From NCBI RefSeq assembly GCF_000819805.1, contig NZ_CDCE01000031.1:1-64000 (forward strand): a DNA stretch of 64,000 bases, read 5' to 3'. Positions 17,155 to 25,862 of this stretch are shown here, piece by piece (position 1 is the stretch's first letter; the number at the start of each line of letters is the position of its first letter). Below the pieces are notes generated by a model. The model made no database searches, was not told the DNA's origin, and worked only from the letters and a program-made list of their open reading frames with translations. Both the position numbers and the translations under genes were made by a program. This DNA is from Aeromonas diversa CDC 2478-85. GTDB lineage: Bacteria > Pseudomonadota > Gammaproteobacteria > Enterobacterales > Aeromonadaceae.

Positions 17155-17793
17155 ATGATGCTGACCAGAGAACAGGTGGTGGCCTGGTTGCAGGCCTGCG
17201 GCGGGGTGTTTGAGCGCGAGCGTGATTTCCTTACCGGCCTCGACACCGACATCGGCGACGGGGATCACGGCATCAACATGCAGCGCGGTTTCGCCAAGGT
17301 GGCCGAGAAGCTGCCGACCGTGGCGGACAAAGACATAGGCCAGATCCTCAAGACCACCGGCATGACGCTGCTCTCCTCGGTGGGCGGGGCGAGTGGGCCG
17401 CTCTATGGCACCTTCTTCATCCGCGCCGCCGCCGTGGCCGACGCCCACCAGAGCCTCACCCTGACGGAGTTGCAGCAGATGTTGGCCGAGGGTGTCGAGG
17501 GGGTAGTGGCACGCGGGCGCGCCGAGCCCGGTGACAAGACCATGTGCGACGCCTGGTGGCCAGCCCTGGCCGCCCTCGCCGAGGCCCAGGCGCGCGGAGA
17601 CTCGGTGGCCAAGGCCCTGACGGCAGCGGTGGCCGCCGCCGAGCTGGGCGCCCAGGCCACCATCCCCATGCAGGCGCGCAAGGGGCGCGCCAGCTACCTG
17701 GGTGAGCGCAGCATAGGGCATCAAGATCCAGGGGCGACCTCCACTTGCCTGTTACTCGCCGCCCTGGCTCGCAGCGCAGGGGGTGGCGCATGA
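17155..17793 (+). CDS. dhaL: Dihydroxyacetone kinase ADP-binding subunit DhaL
   Basis: 212 aa. DhaL keeps ADP as a tightly bound cofactor; DhaM rephosphorylates it and DhaL passes the phosphate to dihydroxyacetone on DhaK. The nucleotide/Mg site is the acidic run LDTDIGDGDHG, with Asp at residues 30, 35 and 37, as in E. coli. The C-terminal RKGRASYLGERSIGHQDPGA is the conserved lid-side sequence. The start is one of two adjacent ATGs (17155, 17158) behind GAGGAGAGC. It lies seven bases after dhaK and overlaps dhaM by four bases (ATGA). Confidence 0.95.
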   Translation: MMLTREQVVAWLQACGGVFERERDFLTGLDTDIGDGDHGINMQRGFAKVAEKLPTVADKDIGQILKTTGMTLLSSVGGASGPLYGTFFIRAAAVADAHQSLTLTELQQMLAEGVEGVVARGRAEPGDKTMCDAWWPALAALAEAQARGDSVAKALTAAVAAAELGAQATIPMQARKGRASYLGERSIGHQDPGATSTCLLLAALARSAGGGA

Positions 17794-18518
17794 TAGGTAT
17801 CGTCGTGGTCTCCCACAGCGCCACCCTGGCGGCCGGCATTCAGGAGCTGGTGGCCCAGCTCGGTTCGCCGGCACGCCTCGCCCTGGCCGCCGGGGTGGAC
17901 GATCCCCTGCACCCCATCGGCACCGACGCAGTGGCGGTAATGAGTGCCATCGAGGAGGTGGACGATGGGGAGGGGGTCTTGGTGCTGATGGATCTCGGCA
18001 GCGCCCTGCTCAGCGCCGAGACGGCGCTGGATCTGCTGCCCGAGGAGCTCAGCGAACGGGTGAGACTCTGTCCTGCGCCTCTGGTCGAGGGGACGCTGGC
18101 GGCCGTGGTCGCCGCCGGGGCCGGCATGGATCTCGATGCCGTCGCGGCTGAGGCACGGGGGGCGTTGGCCCCCAAGCTGGCCATGCTGGGCGAGGGGGGA
18201 GAACCTGAGGCGGTCGAGCTGGCCGAGCCCGAACCCGTGCACGAGCCTTGGCAGAGCTACCAGGTCGTGGTGGAGAACCCCCACGGGCTGCACGTGCGGC
18301 CTGCGGCACGGCTGGTTGCGGCGCTCAAGCCGTTCAATGCGGAGCTGCGTCTGTGCAAGGGGGAGCAGGAGGCCAACCCGCGCAGCCTGAGTCGACTGGC
18401 CCTGCTGGATGTGAAGCGGGGGGACACTCTCACCCTGTTTGCCCGCGGCGGCGATGCGTCCCTGGCCCTGATGGCGTTTCGTCAGCTGGCGGCCGATCGC
18501 TTCGGCGATGCCGAGTGA
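17790..18518 (+). CDS. dhaM: Dihydroxyacetone kinase phosphotransfer subunit DhaM (two-domain)
   Basis: 242 aa. It links the general PTS to DhaL-ADP. Domain 1 is the EIIA-Man-like fold with phospho-acceptor His9 in VVVSHSA; domain 2 is HPr-like, with His168 in NPHGLHVRPAA. E. coli DhaM is about 472 aa because it has a third, enzyme-I-like domain; that domain is absent here, so general enzyme I must phosphorylate it directly or through HPr. The start overlaps dhaL. The 3' end overlaps the convergent dhaR gene by 37 bases. Confidence 0.93.
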   Translation: MIGIVVVSHSATLAAGIQELVAQLGSPARLALAAGVDDPLHPIGTDAVAVMSAIEEVDDGEGVLVLMDLGSALLSAETALDLLPEELSERVRLCPAPLVEGTLAAVVAAGAGMDLDAVAAEARGALAPKLAMLGEGGEPEAVELAEPEPVHEPWQSYQVVVENPHGLHVRPAARLVAALKPFNAELRLCKGEQEANPRSLSRLALLDVKRGDTLTLFARGGDASLALMAFRQLAADRFGDAE

Positions 18519-20359
18519 TCCCGGTAGTGTGCGGGATCGATGCCTAGGGTCTTGAGCCGGCGCCAGAGCGTGGTGCGACTGATGCCGAGCCGCTCAGCCA
18601 TCTGCTGCACTCGCCCCTGGCAGAGCGCGGCCGCCTCGAGCAGGGCGTGACGCTCCTGCTCGGCCAGGGTCATCAGTCGGGGCTCCGGCGTGGTCTCCTC
18701 TGGCCTGTGGTGCAGGGAGGCGGGCAGGTGCTCCGGCTGGATAGTGGTCCCCTCGGCCCTGAGCCGGGCGTGTTCGACGACCGACCGCAACTCGATCAGG
18801 TTACCGGGCCAGGAGTGGGCCAGCAGACGCTCCCGGGCGGCGGGTGAGAAGCCGCGCGGATCGCCCTGCAGCTCCAGCTGATGGGCGATGAGGCGGGGCA
18901 GATCGGCGGTGCGCTCGCGCAGGGGAGGGAGCCACAGCTCGAAGGCTTGCAGGGCGAAGAGGAGCTGACGCCCGAAGAGCCCCTGCGCCACCCGCACCTC
19001 CAGATCGACGGAGCTGGTGGCGATGAGACGAAACTTCGGCAGCAGCACCCGCGACGAGTCGAAGCGCTGTAGCCGTCCGCTCTTGAGCCACTGCAGCAGC
19101 GCACCCTGCAGGGTGGGTGGCAGCTGTTCTACCTGCTCCAATACCAGGGTGCCGCCATGGGCCTCCTCCATTTTTCCGGGGCGCTCGATCCCCTCCTCGT
19201 CACACCCCATCAACAAAGACTCCAGCCGTGCCGGTGGGATGGCGTGGCAATCCACAATGACCAGAGGCCCGTCGGCCTGACTCCCCTCCAGGTGCAGATA
19301 GGCAGCGAGCGTTCCCTTGCCGCTGCCGGGTTCGCCGCGCAGCAATACGGGGCCATTGCCATGGGCGGCCTGACGCGCCAGACGCAGGGTCCTGGCCATG
19401 GGCCGGGAGTCGGCGACCAGCATGGGGGGCGGCTGGCGCCGCAGCCAGAGGGCCTCGAGCCGCTCCGCCGGGTGCAGCAGCGCGATGAAGTGGGCACCCA
19501 ATGGGGTCGGAACGCGCTTGAGGCTGAGCAGCACGGGAAGGAGCCTCCCCTCGCACTCCAGCACCAGATCTACGTGGCTCAATGGATCTTCCGATTCGAT
19601 GGCTAGCTCCAGTCGCCTCGGCAGGCGCAAATGGAGGGCGAGGGGCTGACCGAGCACCCGCGCTGGGTCCAAGCCAAGGCGCTCTGCGGCGAGTCGGTTG
19701 AGGTAGCGGATCCTGGCCTGGTGATCCCAGGCCAACACCCCATCGTCCATCCCCTCCAGCAGGGCATAGAGCTCGCTCAGATGGCGCTGGGACTCTTGCA
19801 TCAGCCCCTCCATCTGCAGCAGGTTGGCCAGCTCACGGCCCGCCGCGACCGCCAGCGCCAGATCCCCCGGATAGGCCTCCTCCAGCGGGCAGTAGAGGGC
19901 CAGCATGGCGACCAGCCGCCCCTGAGGGTTGAAGACCGGGGTCGCCGAGCCGACCCAGCCGTGCAGTGCCTCCTTGAAGTGTTCCTTGCCGCGCAGGGTG
20001 AGTGGCATGCCCAGATGGCCTGCCAGGTTGATGGCGTTGCTGCCGAGGCGCCCCTCACTCAGGAAGGCCCCCTGCAGCAATCCAAGCTCACCGAGTGCCG
20101 CCAGGATCTCCCCATGGCCGACCCTTGCCAGCAGGCAGCCGCTCTCGTCGGTGAGCAGCAGGGCGCAGCGGCGCCCCTCCATGTATTCGTAGAGATCCTC
20201 GAGGGCCATCTCGCCGGTCACCACCAGATCCCGCTTGCGTTGCAGCATGCTCTGCAGGGTCTGGCCACGGGCCAGGTGTGGTGGTTGCCAGGGGGTGGGG
20301 GCGCTTTGCAGGCTGCAACGCTGCCAGGAGGCTTGCAGCCACTCCGGGTATGCGTTCAC
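18482..20359 (-). CDS. dhaR: DhaR-type AAA+ activator of the dha operon
   Basis: About 625 aa: an N-terminal GAF-like sensor, a PAS-like domain, a central AAA+ module with Walker A (RGEPGSGKGT) and a C-terminal Fis-type helix-turn-helix (QMAERLGISRTTLWRRLK). In E. coli, DhaR activates dhaKLM with DhaL and DhaK as co-regulators and works with sigma-70. The GAFTGA loop that contacts sigma-54 is missing; the corresponding region reads GCDEEGIERPG, consistent with sigma-70 activation. The GTG at 20359 has AAGGAG six bases upstream and is preferred to the ATG at 20386. Its end overlaps dhaM tail to tail. Confidence 0.9.
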   Translation of the reverse strand: MNAYPEWLQASWQRCSLQSAPTPWQPPHLARGQTLQSMLQRKRDLVVTGEMALEDLYEYMEGRRCALLLTDESGCLLARVGHGEILAALGELGLLQGAFLSEGRLGSNAINLAGHLGMPLTLRGKEHFKEALHGWVGSATPVFNPQGRLVAMLALYCPLEEAYPGDLALAVAAGRELANLLQMEGLMQESQRHLSELYALLEGMDDGVLAWDHQARIRYLNRLAAERLGLDPARVLGQPLALHLRLPRRLELAIESEDPLSHVDLVLECEGRLLPVLLSLKRVPTPLGAHFIALLHPAERLEALWLRRQPPPMLVADSRPMARTLRLARQAAHGNGPVLLRGEPGSGKGTLAAYLHLEGSQADGPLVIVDCHAIPPARLESLLMGCDEEGIERPGKMEEAHGGTLVLEQVEQLPPTLQGALLQWLKSGRLQRFDSSRVLLPKFRLIATSSVDLEVRVAQGLFGRQLLFALQAFELWLPPLRERTADLPRLIAHQLELQGDPRGFSPAARERLLAHSWPGNLIELRSVVEHARLRAEGTTIQPEHLPASLHHRPEETTPEPRLMTLAEQERHALLEAAALCQGRVQQMAERLGISRTTLWRRLKTLGIDPAHYRDHSASPKRSAAS

Positions 20360-20422
20360 ATCGGACTCCTTGGGTGGGGGGCCCATTAAAGCAGCCCCGG
20401 TGCCTTCTGTCAGTGACTCGGC

Positions 20423-21277
20423 TCAGAATGCCTGACGTAACCAGTTCAAGAGGGTGCGGCAGTGGGGCATCTCGCGACTTTCCCTGTGGATCAGCAGGCG
20501 CCACTCTGGCCCCTTGACCCTGTGGGCAGAGAGGGGGAGTAGGCGTCCTTCCTCGATAGCCGGGCGAGCCAACAGCTCGCAGGCCAGTGCCACGCCGACA
20601 CCTCCTATGGCGGCCTCGAGCAGCAAGGCGGGATCCGAGAAGTTGAATCCCTCCTCTTTAAGTCCAAGCCCATCGCCCCCCTGCAGCAGCCAGCGTTGCC
20701 AGTCCATCTCCCGCTCCCCGTGCAGGGGCAGGCGATCCTGTGCTGGCAAGCGGGCTATGGCCGGCGTGGCGACCGGCAGCAGCCAGTCCTGATATAGCCC
20801 GAACAGGTCGCAATCGGCCTGGGCCTCAAGGTCGGCGTGCAGCGCCAGATCCACGGTTTCGTTTCCCATGTCGGGGGGCTGGTTGTCGGTGACGATCCAG
20901 AGATCGATCTCGGGGTGGTGCCGGTGCAGCGCCGGGAGGCGCGGCACCAGCCAGTAGCGGGCCAGATCCTGGCTGGTGTGCAGGATCACCTGATTGGGCT
21001 TCTGATACTGGTCGAGTCGCTTGAGGCCAACGGCCAGCTGCTGTAGCACCCCTGTGGTCGTGATCAGCAGATCGGCGCCGGCATCGGTGAGGGTGACGCC
21101 GCGCCCCTGTCGAAGGAAAAGCGGCTGGCCGAGCATCTCCTCCAGACTTCGGATCTGCTGGCTGATGGCCGACTGGGTGAGGTGCAACGCCTCTGCCGCC
21201 TTATGAAAGCTGCCGAGGCGTGCGGCGGCCTCGAAGCCGCGCAGCACGTTGAGCGGGGGCCACTGTTTAAGTTTCAC
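20423..21277 (-). CDS. GcvA-like LysR-family regulator
   Basis: 284 aa. The N-terminus MKLKQWPPLNVLRGFEAAAR and helix-turn-helix AAEALHLTQSAISQQIRSLE place it in the GcvA-like branch of LysR regulators. The effector domain follows from about residue 90. It is divergent from the exported agmatine-deiminase-like gene with a 116-base gap, so it most likely controls that gene and itself (inference). No T-N11-A motif could be singled out with confidence. Confidence 0.88.
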   Translation of the reverse strand: MKLKQWPPLNVLRGFEAAARLGSFHKAAEALHLTQSAISQQIRSLEEMLGQPLFLRQGRGVTLTDAGADLLITTTGVLQQLAVGLKRLDQYQKPNQVILHTSQDLARYWLVPRLPALHRHHPEIDLWIVTDNQPPDMGNETVDLALHADLEAQADCDLFGLYQDWLLPVATPAIARLPAQDRLPLHGEREMDWQRWLLQGGDGLGLKEEGFNFSDPALLLEAAIGGVGVALACELLARPAIEEGRLLPLSAHRVKGPEWRLLIHRESREMPHCRTLLNWLRQAF

Positions 21278-21393
21278 TAATTAGCGTTCCTTATCGCTTG
21301 CCGGCTGAATTGATCGTTTGTTCGTCGCTTTCTGGGCGGATAGCCTATCACTATGTTTTCAATCTGTAATAAAAGCTAATGATAGGAGTCAAG

Positions 21394-22482
21394 ATGCACA
21401 CTCGTCGCACCCTGCTCAAGATGATGGCTGCCCTGGGCGTGTTGGCCGCAACCCCTCTGGCGCTGGCCGGAGAAGAGGAGCCGCTGATGATGCCCGATGA
21501 GGCGTCTCCTCAGGCGCGGGTCTGGGTGGCGTTTGCCGCCAGCCGCGCCATCTGGGGCGGCTCGTTCCAGGAGGTCCAGGCCACCATTGGCCGGTTGGTG
21601 AGGGCCCTGGTCCGCTTCACCCCGGTGACCGTACTGTGCCGACCGGGCGAGGAGGCCCTGGCGCGGCGCCTGTGTGGCGAGCGCAATACCCGCTTCATGC
21701 CGATGGCTCTCGACGACATCTGGGTGCGTGACACGGGGGGCGTCTTCGTTCGGGATGGGGATGGACTCACCCTGGTGGACTTCAACTTCAATGGTTGGGG
21801 AGAGAAACAGGAGCATGACAGCGACAGCAGGTTGGCGGCGGCGCTGGCCAAGGCGAGCGGAGCCCGCTATCTGCGTGCCGGTATCACGGGGGAGGGAGGC
21901 GGCATAGAGGTGGATGGCGAGGGAACGGCGATCATGACCGAGAGCTGTTGGCTCAACGACAATCGCAATCCCGGTGTGACGCGCGCCGAGCTGGAGTCCG
22001 AGTTCAGGGCGCTATTGGGGATACGCAAATTCATCTGGTTGCCGGGGATCAAGGGGCGGGACATCACGGATGCTCACGTGGACTTCTATGCCCGCTTCGT
22101 GCGACCCGGTGTGGTGGTGGTCAATCTGGATAATGATCCCGACTCTCACGACTATGGGGTGACTCGCGAGCATCTGGCCATCTTGCGGGCGGCGCGGGAC
22201 GCCGAGGGCAGGGCATTAACCCTGCATACTCTGCCACCGCCGCGCCAACCCAGAGATAACGCCTTTAGCCGCAGCCGCGACTTTGCCGCCGGCTACATCA
22301 ACTACCTGCCGATCAATGGCGCCGTCGTGGTGCCCCAGTTTGGCGATCCCGAGGCCGATGCCCACTGCCGTACCCTGCTCGGGAAGCTTTACCCCGGTCG
22401 TGAGCTGGTTCCCCTCGATATAGATCCGGTCGCGGCAGGAGGCGGGGGTATTCATTGTATTACCCTGCACCAGCCTGCCTGA
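21394..22482 (+). CDS. Tat-exported agmatine deiminase-family protein
   Basis: 362 aa. The N-terminus MHTRRTLLKM starts a twin-arginine signal, with a likely cleavage after ALA near residue 25. The mature part is an agmatine/peptidylarginine deiminase (PAD_porph) domain: DDIWVRDTGG substrate loop, GEGGGIEVDG, DAHVDFYARF and the C-terminal GGGGIHCITLHQ with catalytic Cys355. Ordinary agmatine deiminases (AguA) are cytoplasmic and yield N-carbamoylputrescine, so periplasmic location is unusual. AGGAG lies six bases upstream of the ATG. The substrate could be agmatine, another guanidino compound or peptidyl-arginine. Confidence 0.85.
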   Translation: MHTRRTLLKMMAALGVLAATPLALAGEEEPLMMPDEASPQARVWVAFAASRAIWGGSFQEVQATIGRLVRALVRFTPVTVLCRPGEEALARRLCGERNTRFMPMALDDIWVRDTGGVFVRDGDGLTLVDFNFNGWGEKQEHDSDSRLAAALAKASGARYLRAGITGEGGGIEVDGEGTAIMTESCWLNDNRNPGVTRAELESEFRALLGIRKFIWLPGIKGRDITDAHVDFYARFVRPGVVVVNLDNDPDSHDYGVTREHLAILRAARDAEGRALTLHTLPPPRQPRDNAFSRSRDFAAGYINYLPINGAVVVPQFGDPEADAHCRTLLGKLYPGRELVPLDIDPVAAGGGGIHCITLHQPA

Positions 22483-22486
22483 CGTT

Positions 22487-23587
22487 TTAGGCGCGATCGG
22501 ATGACTCGGTAGACGCCTGTGCCAGGGAGGCGGCCTCTCGTACTTCGCCCTCCCGGATCCAGGCATCGAGCAGGGTATAGGCGACGGCCAGCACGACCGG
22601 GCCGATGAAGAGGCCTATGATGCCGAAGGCAAACAGACCGCCGATGACCCCCACCAGGATCAGGATCAGGGGCAAGTCCGCCCCCTGTTTGATGAGGTAG
22701 GGGCGCAGGAAGTTATCCATGCTGCCGGCAAACAGGGACCAGACCAGCAGGAAGGTGCCCCAGGTGTTGTCACCGCTCCAGTAGAGGTAACCGATGGCGC
22801 TGAGCAGTACCGGGAAGGGGCCAATCTGGGCGATGATCAGCACGAACATCAGCACCACCAGCACCATCACATAGGGTATGCCGGCGATCAACAGGCCGAT
22901 GCCGGCCACGGTGGATTGCACCAGTGCCGTCACCACCACGCCGAGGGCGACGGCGCGGATCGCCTGAGAGGCCAACACGGTGGCGTTGTCGCCCCGCTCA
23001 CCCGCCAGTCGGTGCGCGAAGCGGCGAATGCCATTGGCCGCTCGCTCTCCCGAGTGGTAGAGCATGCCGCAGACGGCAACGGTCAGCAGGAAGTGGACAA
23101 ACAGCATGCCGAGATTGCCCGCCTGAGCCGCCAGCCACTTGGCGGTCTGCCCCAGGTAGGGGGTGAGCTTGGCAAACAACACCTGTCCGCCACTGGCGAG
23201 GATCTGGCGCCACAGCTCCAGCAGCTTGTCGCCGACCAGGGGGATCTGTTGCAGCCAGAGCAGCTCGGGCGGGGTCGAGTGGTTAAAGGTGCTCGCCCAC
23301 TCCAGCAGCAGGGGCACCTTCTCGGCCATGGTGGCCAGTGCCATGGAGAGGGGGATGACAAACAGCAGCAGCAGGGCGCCGGTCATCACCAGCACGGCCA
23401 AGGGGCGGCGCCCCCACAGCAGGCGTTGCACCAGGCGCAGCAGCGGCCAGGTGGCGATGGTGATCATGGTGCCCCAGATGAGGGCCGGCAGGAACGGCTT
23501 GAGCACCCAGAGGCTGGAGATGATGAGAATGCCGATAAACAGCACTCCCAGAGTTACTTTGGCCAGATCACGCTTCTTCTCGGGCAT
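22487..23587 (-). CDS. ydiK: YdiK-like AI-2E family permease
   Basis: 366 aa. The family (AI-2E/PerM) has about eight membrane segments with a large loop after the third. Here hydrophobic blocks occur near residues 10-45, 65-95, then from about 155 on; the C-terminal GLFAFGIIGLFIGPVVLAVAYTLL is characteristic. YdiK is the closest E. coli homologue by architecture; transport of autoinducer-2 is shown only for TqsA. The gene overlaps the upstream Nudix-PAP2 gene by 20 bases, suggesting a shared transcript. It lies four bases from the convergent deiminase gene. Confidence 0.85.
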   Translation of the reverse strand: MPEKKRDLAKVTLGVLFIGILIISSLWVLKPFLPALIWGTMITIATWPLLRLVQRLLWGRRPLAVLVMTGALLLLFVIPLSMALATMAEKVPLLLEWASTFNHSTPPELLWLQQIPLVGDKLLELWRQILASGGQVLFAKLTPYLGQTAKWLAAQAGNLGMLFVHFLLTVAVCGMLYHSGERAANGIRRFAHRLAGERGDNATVLASQAIRAVALGVVVTALVQSTVAGIGLLIAGIPYVMVLVVLMFVLIIAQIGPFPVLLSAIGYLYWSGDNTWGTFLLVWSLFAGSMDNFLRPYLIKQGADLPLILILVGVIGGLFAFGIIGLFIGPVVLAVAYTLLDAWIREGEVREAASLAQASTESSDRA

Positions 23588-24920
23588 AGCGGTCGTTTCC
23601 AGGAATGGCGGTGGAAGAGAGGAGCCAGATGCCTGCGCTCAGCCATAAGCCAAGCAGCAGTAAAGAGGCCCATTGTAGTAACAAGATGGTGAGCGAGCTG
23701 CTCATCAAATAGGGAAGCTGCCACTGCAACAGGCCGCACAGCAGACTGCCGACCAGCGCCAGCAAGGCGGTCGGCAGAGGGGGACGTGCATGACGCTGCA
23801 AGGGGAGCGATTGCCCCAGGCTCAGCCCTGCGCCGAGACTGGCCAGGGCCATCAGCGCGTTGGACTGGGTTGGCCAGGCCAGCGCCAGGGCGAGCAGGCT
23901 TAGCGTCCACCAGGCCAGGGGGCGGGCCGAGAGTCGTGCCAGTGTCTCGGATTGGCTGAGTAACAGCCCTCCCAGCAGCAAGCCGGCGAGCACGTCGGAG
24001 ATGAAGTGGACACCCAGTTCGAGACGAGCCAGCCCGGTAAGCACTCCCGCCAGCATGGCCCAGAGCAGAGGCTGGCGACAGCCCTGCCATTGGCGCAGCA
24101 GCAGGCCCCAGAACAGCAGGGCGGTGGCGGTGTGGCCACTCGGCATGCCAAAGCCGCCACTCGCCTGCTCGGCAAGCTGAGGCATCAGATGAAAGGGGCG
24201 CGGCCAGCCGATGGCGAGCTTGCTCAGTGTGATACAGAAGGCCAGCGCGCCCAGGGTAAAGAGCATGGCGCGCAGCCGTGGCCACCCCAACCAGGGCAAC
24301 AGCAGGGGGAGCAGGACCAGATAGAGTGCCTGCTCGCCGAACAGGTTGGTTACGGCCAGCAGCGGCGCCAGGGGGGCCAACGCCGTCTGCAGTCTCTCCA
24401 GCCAGGGAAGCTCGGCGCGATGCAGCAGATTGCCCTGTTGACTGAAGTCCCTCAGCTCCTGGCGCTGACTGTCGCCACCGGCAGGAAGCCGAGTGGCGAG
24501 CCAGCGGGTCTGCTCGGGAAAGCGCAACTCGACCTCGGGCGCCGCTGGATTGATCAGCCTGGCCTGGCGGATCTCGCCACCCAGATTCGGAGCATGGAGC
24601 AGGTTGACGTCTCCTTGCGGGGTCACTTGCAGCGGGGTGAGGGTGCGGCAGGCAAACAACATGGCTCTATTCCACTGGCCGATGGGGGAGAGGATCTCAC
24701 CCTTGAGTCCCGTCTCTTCATAGAGCTCGCGCAGTGCCGCCTGTTGCGGCGTTTCTCCGCCATCCACATAGCCACCGGTCAAGCCGAAGCGTCCCGAGAC
24801 GCTGTCTTTTACCATCACGACCCTGTTCTGATGCTGTACCACACAGACGGCGGCGGTTGGTGACGCTGCGCTGGCTTGTCCCGCCAGCAGGGTAATCACT
24901 ATCAAGAGGATGTGAATCAC
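23568..24920 (-). CDS. Exported Nudix hydrolase-PAP2 phosphatase fusion
   Basis: 450 aa, apparently two enzymes in one chain. From the GTG at 24920, with GAGGAA seven bases upstream, it starts with a signal peptide ending ASA. Residues about 25-75 hold a complete Nudix box, Gly50 to Leu72: GX5EX7REUXEEXGU. From about residue 190 there is a membrane-embedded PAP2 phosphatase with all three motifs: KLAIGWPRP (234-242), PSGH (260-263) and R-x5-H-x3-D (299-309). PAP2 enzymes dephosphorylate lipid phosphates such as undecaprenyl pyrophosphate or lipid A. The Nudix domain in the periplasm is odd. An earlier TTG at 24977 is less likely as the start. Confidence 0.82.
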   Translation of the reverse strand: MIHILLIVITLLAGQASAASPTAAVCVVQHQNRVVMVKDSVSGRFGLTGGYVDGGETPQQAALRELYEETGLKGEILSPIGQWNRAMLFACRTLTPLQVTPQGDVNLLHAPNLGGEIRQARLINPAAPEVELRFPEQTRWLATRLPAGGDSQRQELRDFSQQGNLLHRAELPWLERLQTALAPLAPLLAVTNLFGEQALYLVLLPLLLPWLGWPRLRAMLFTLGALAFCITLSKLAIGWPRPFHLMPQLAEQASGGFGMPSGHTATALLFWGLLLRQWQGCRQPLLWAMLAGVLTGLARLELGVHFISDVLAGLLLGGLLLSQSETLARLSARPLAWWTLSLLALALAWPTQSNALMALASLGAGLSLGQSLPLQRHARPPLPTALLALVGSLLCGLLQWQLPYLMSSSLTILLLQWASLLLLGLWLSAGIWLLSSTAIPGNDRYAREEA

Positions 24921-24977
24921 GATTTGCTTCCTCGTCTCGTATGGCAACAGGGTCACAGAAAGACGGGGAGGCGGCAA

Positions 24978-25742
24978 CTACTTCAGCAGGGGGGCGAGAT
25001 CCTTGCTTAGGGTGAAGTTCAGCATATGGGCATACTTTTGCGTCAGGGTGCGATAGGCCTGACTCTGCATCACTCGCATCAGGGCCTGCTGAAAGCGCTC
25101 GACCTTTCGTGGATCGGTAGCCGGATTGAAGGCGAAGCAGTTTTCCTGCTGGCTCAGGATGGCGACGACCTGGAACTCGGCCGGGTTGAAGCCCATGCGT
25201 CCAATTTGGTGGAACAGCAGGTCCTGATTGGCGGAGACCAGGTCGGTACGGGCCAGGGCCAGCTGGCGCACCACCTGATCCATGCGCTCCACCGACATGA
25301 TGCCCTGTGGCGCTATCCCGGCATTGAGCAGCAGTTGTTCGCCGACGTCCGCCTTCATGGCGCCGATGCGAAGGGGGCGCAGATCGTCCAGAGAGGTGAT
25401 GGTGTGTTTGTCCTGCTTGCGGCCGATGAGAGAGATCTTCGAGACGCTGATGGGGCAAGCCCAGAGGAAATGGGGCGAGCGGGCACGGGTGTGTGAGGTG
25501 GCAAAGAGCACGGCGCCAGGTTGTTGGGTAAGCAGATACCAGCCCTGAGCCCAGGGTAAAAAGTGGATGGGGTGCTCTTTTTCCCCCATCTCCTGCCAGA
25601 CCAGGGTCAGTAGCTCGACGGAGAAGCCGCTCGCCTCTCCACGGGGGCCCTGGCCATTGAGGGGTTGGTTCTCTTCCGAGTAATAGGTGAGCGCCAAGAG
25701 AGGCAGGGCACAAGCCCATAGCAGCATAAAGAGAAACTTCAT
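24978..25742 (-). CDS. Periplasmic solute-binding protein family 3, orphan
   Basis: 254 aa. A signal peptide (FLFMLLWACALPLLALT) is followed by a two-lobe periplasmic binding domain; SVELLTLVWQEMGEK and WAQGWYLLTQQPGAVLFAT match the family 3 amino-acid-type fold. No ABC permease or ATPase is next to it. The ATG at 25742 is preceded by GGAGG. It ends next to the Nudix-PAP2 gene with only the leader of that gene between them. It may be a sensor or scavenger protein rather than a transporter part. Other such proteins are found at 35085, 44967, 45719 and 60562. Confidence 0.8.
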   Translation of the reverse strand: MKFLFMLLWACALPLLALTYYSEENQPLNGQGPRGEASGFSVELLTLVWQEMGEKEHPIHFLPWAQGWYLLTQQPGAVLFATSHTRARSPHFLWACPISVSKISLIGRKQDKHTITSLDDLRPLRIGAMKADVGEQLLLNAGIAPQGIMSVERMDQVVRQLALARTDLVSANQDLLFHQIGRMGFNPAEFQVVAILSQQENCFAFNPATDPRKVERFQQALMRVMQSQAYRTLTQKYAHMLNFTLSKDLAPLLK

Positions 25743-25862
25743 CACGCCTCCAGCAGGCCGGGATCACAGGATTCGTTGAGTATAGGCACTCGGGTTCAGC
25801 TCATGACATGGCCCCCCTGTGGCGGCTATAGTTGGCAGATTCTTTATCTCAGTGGTCAACAC

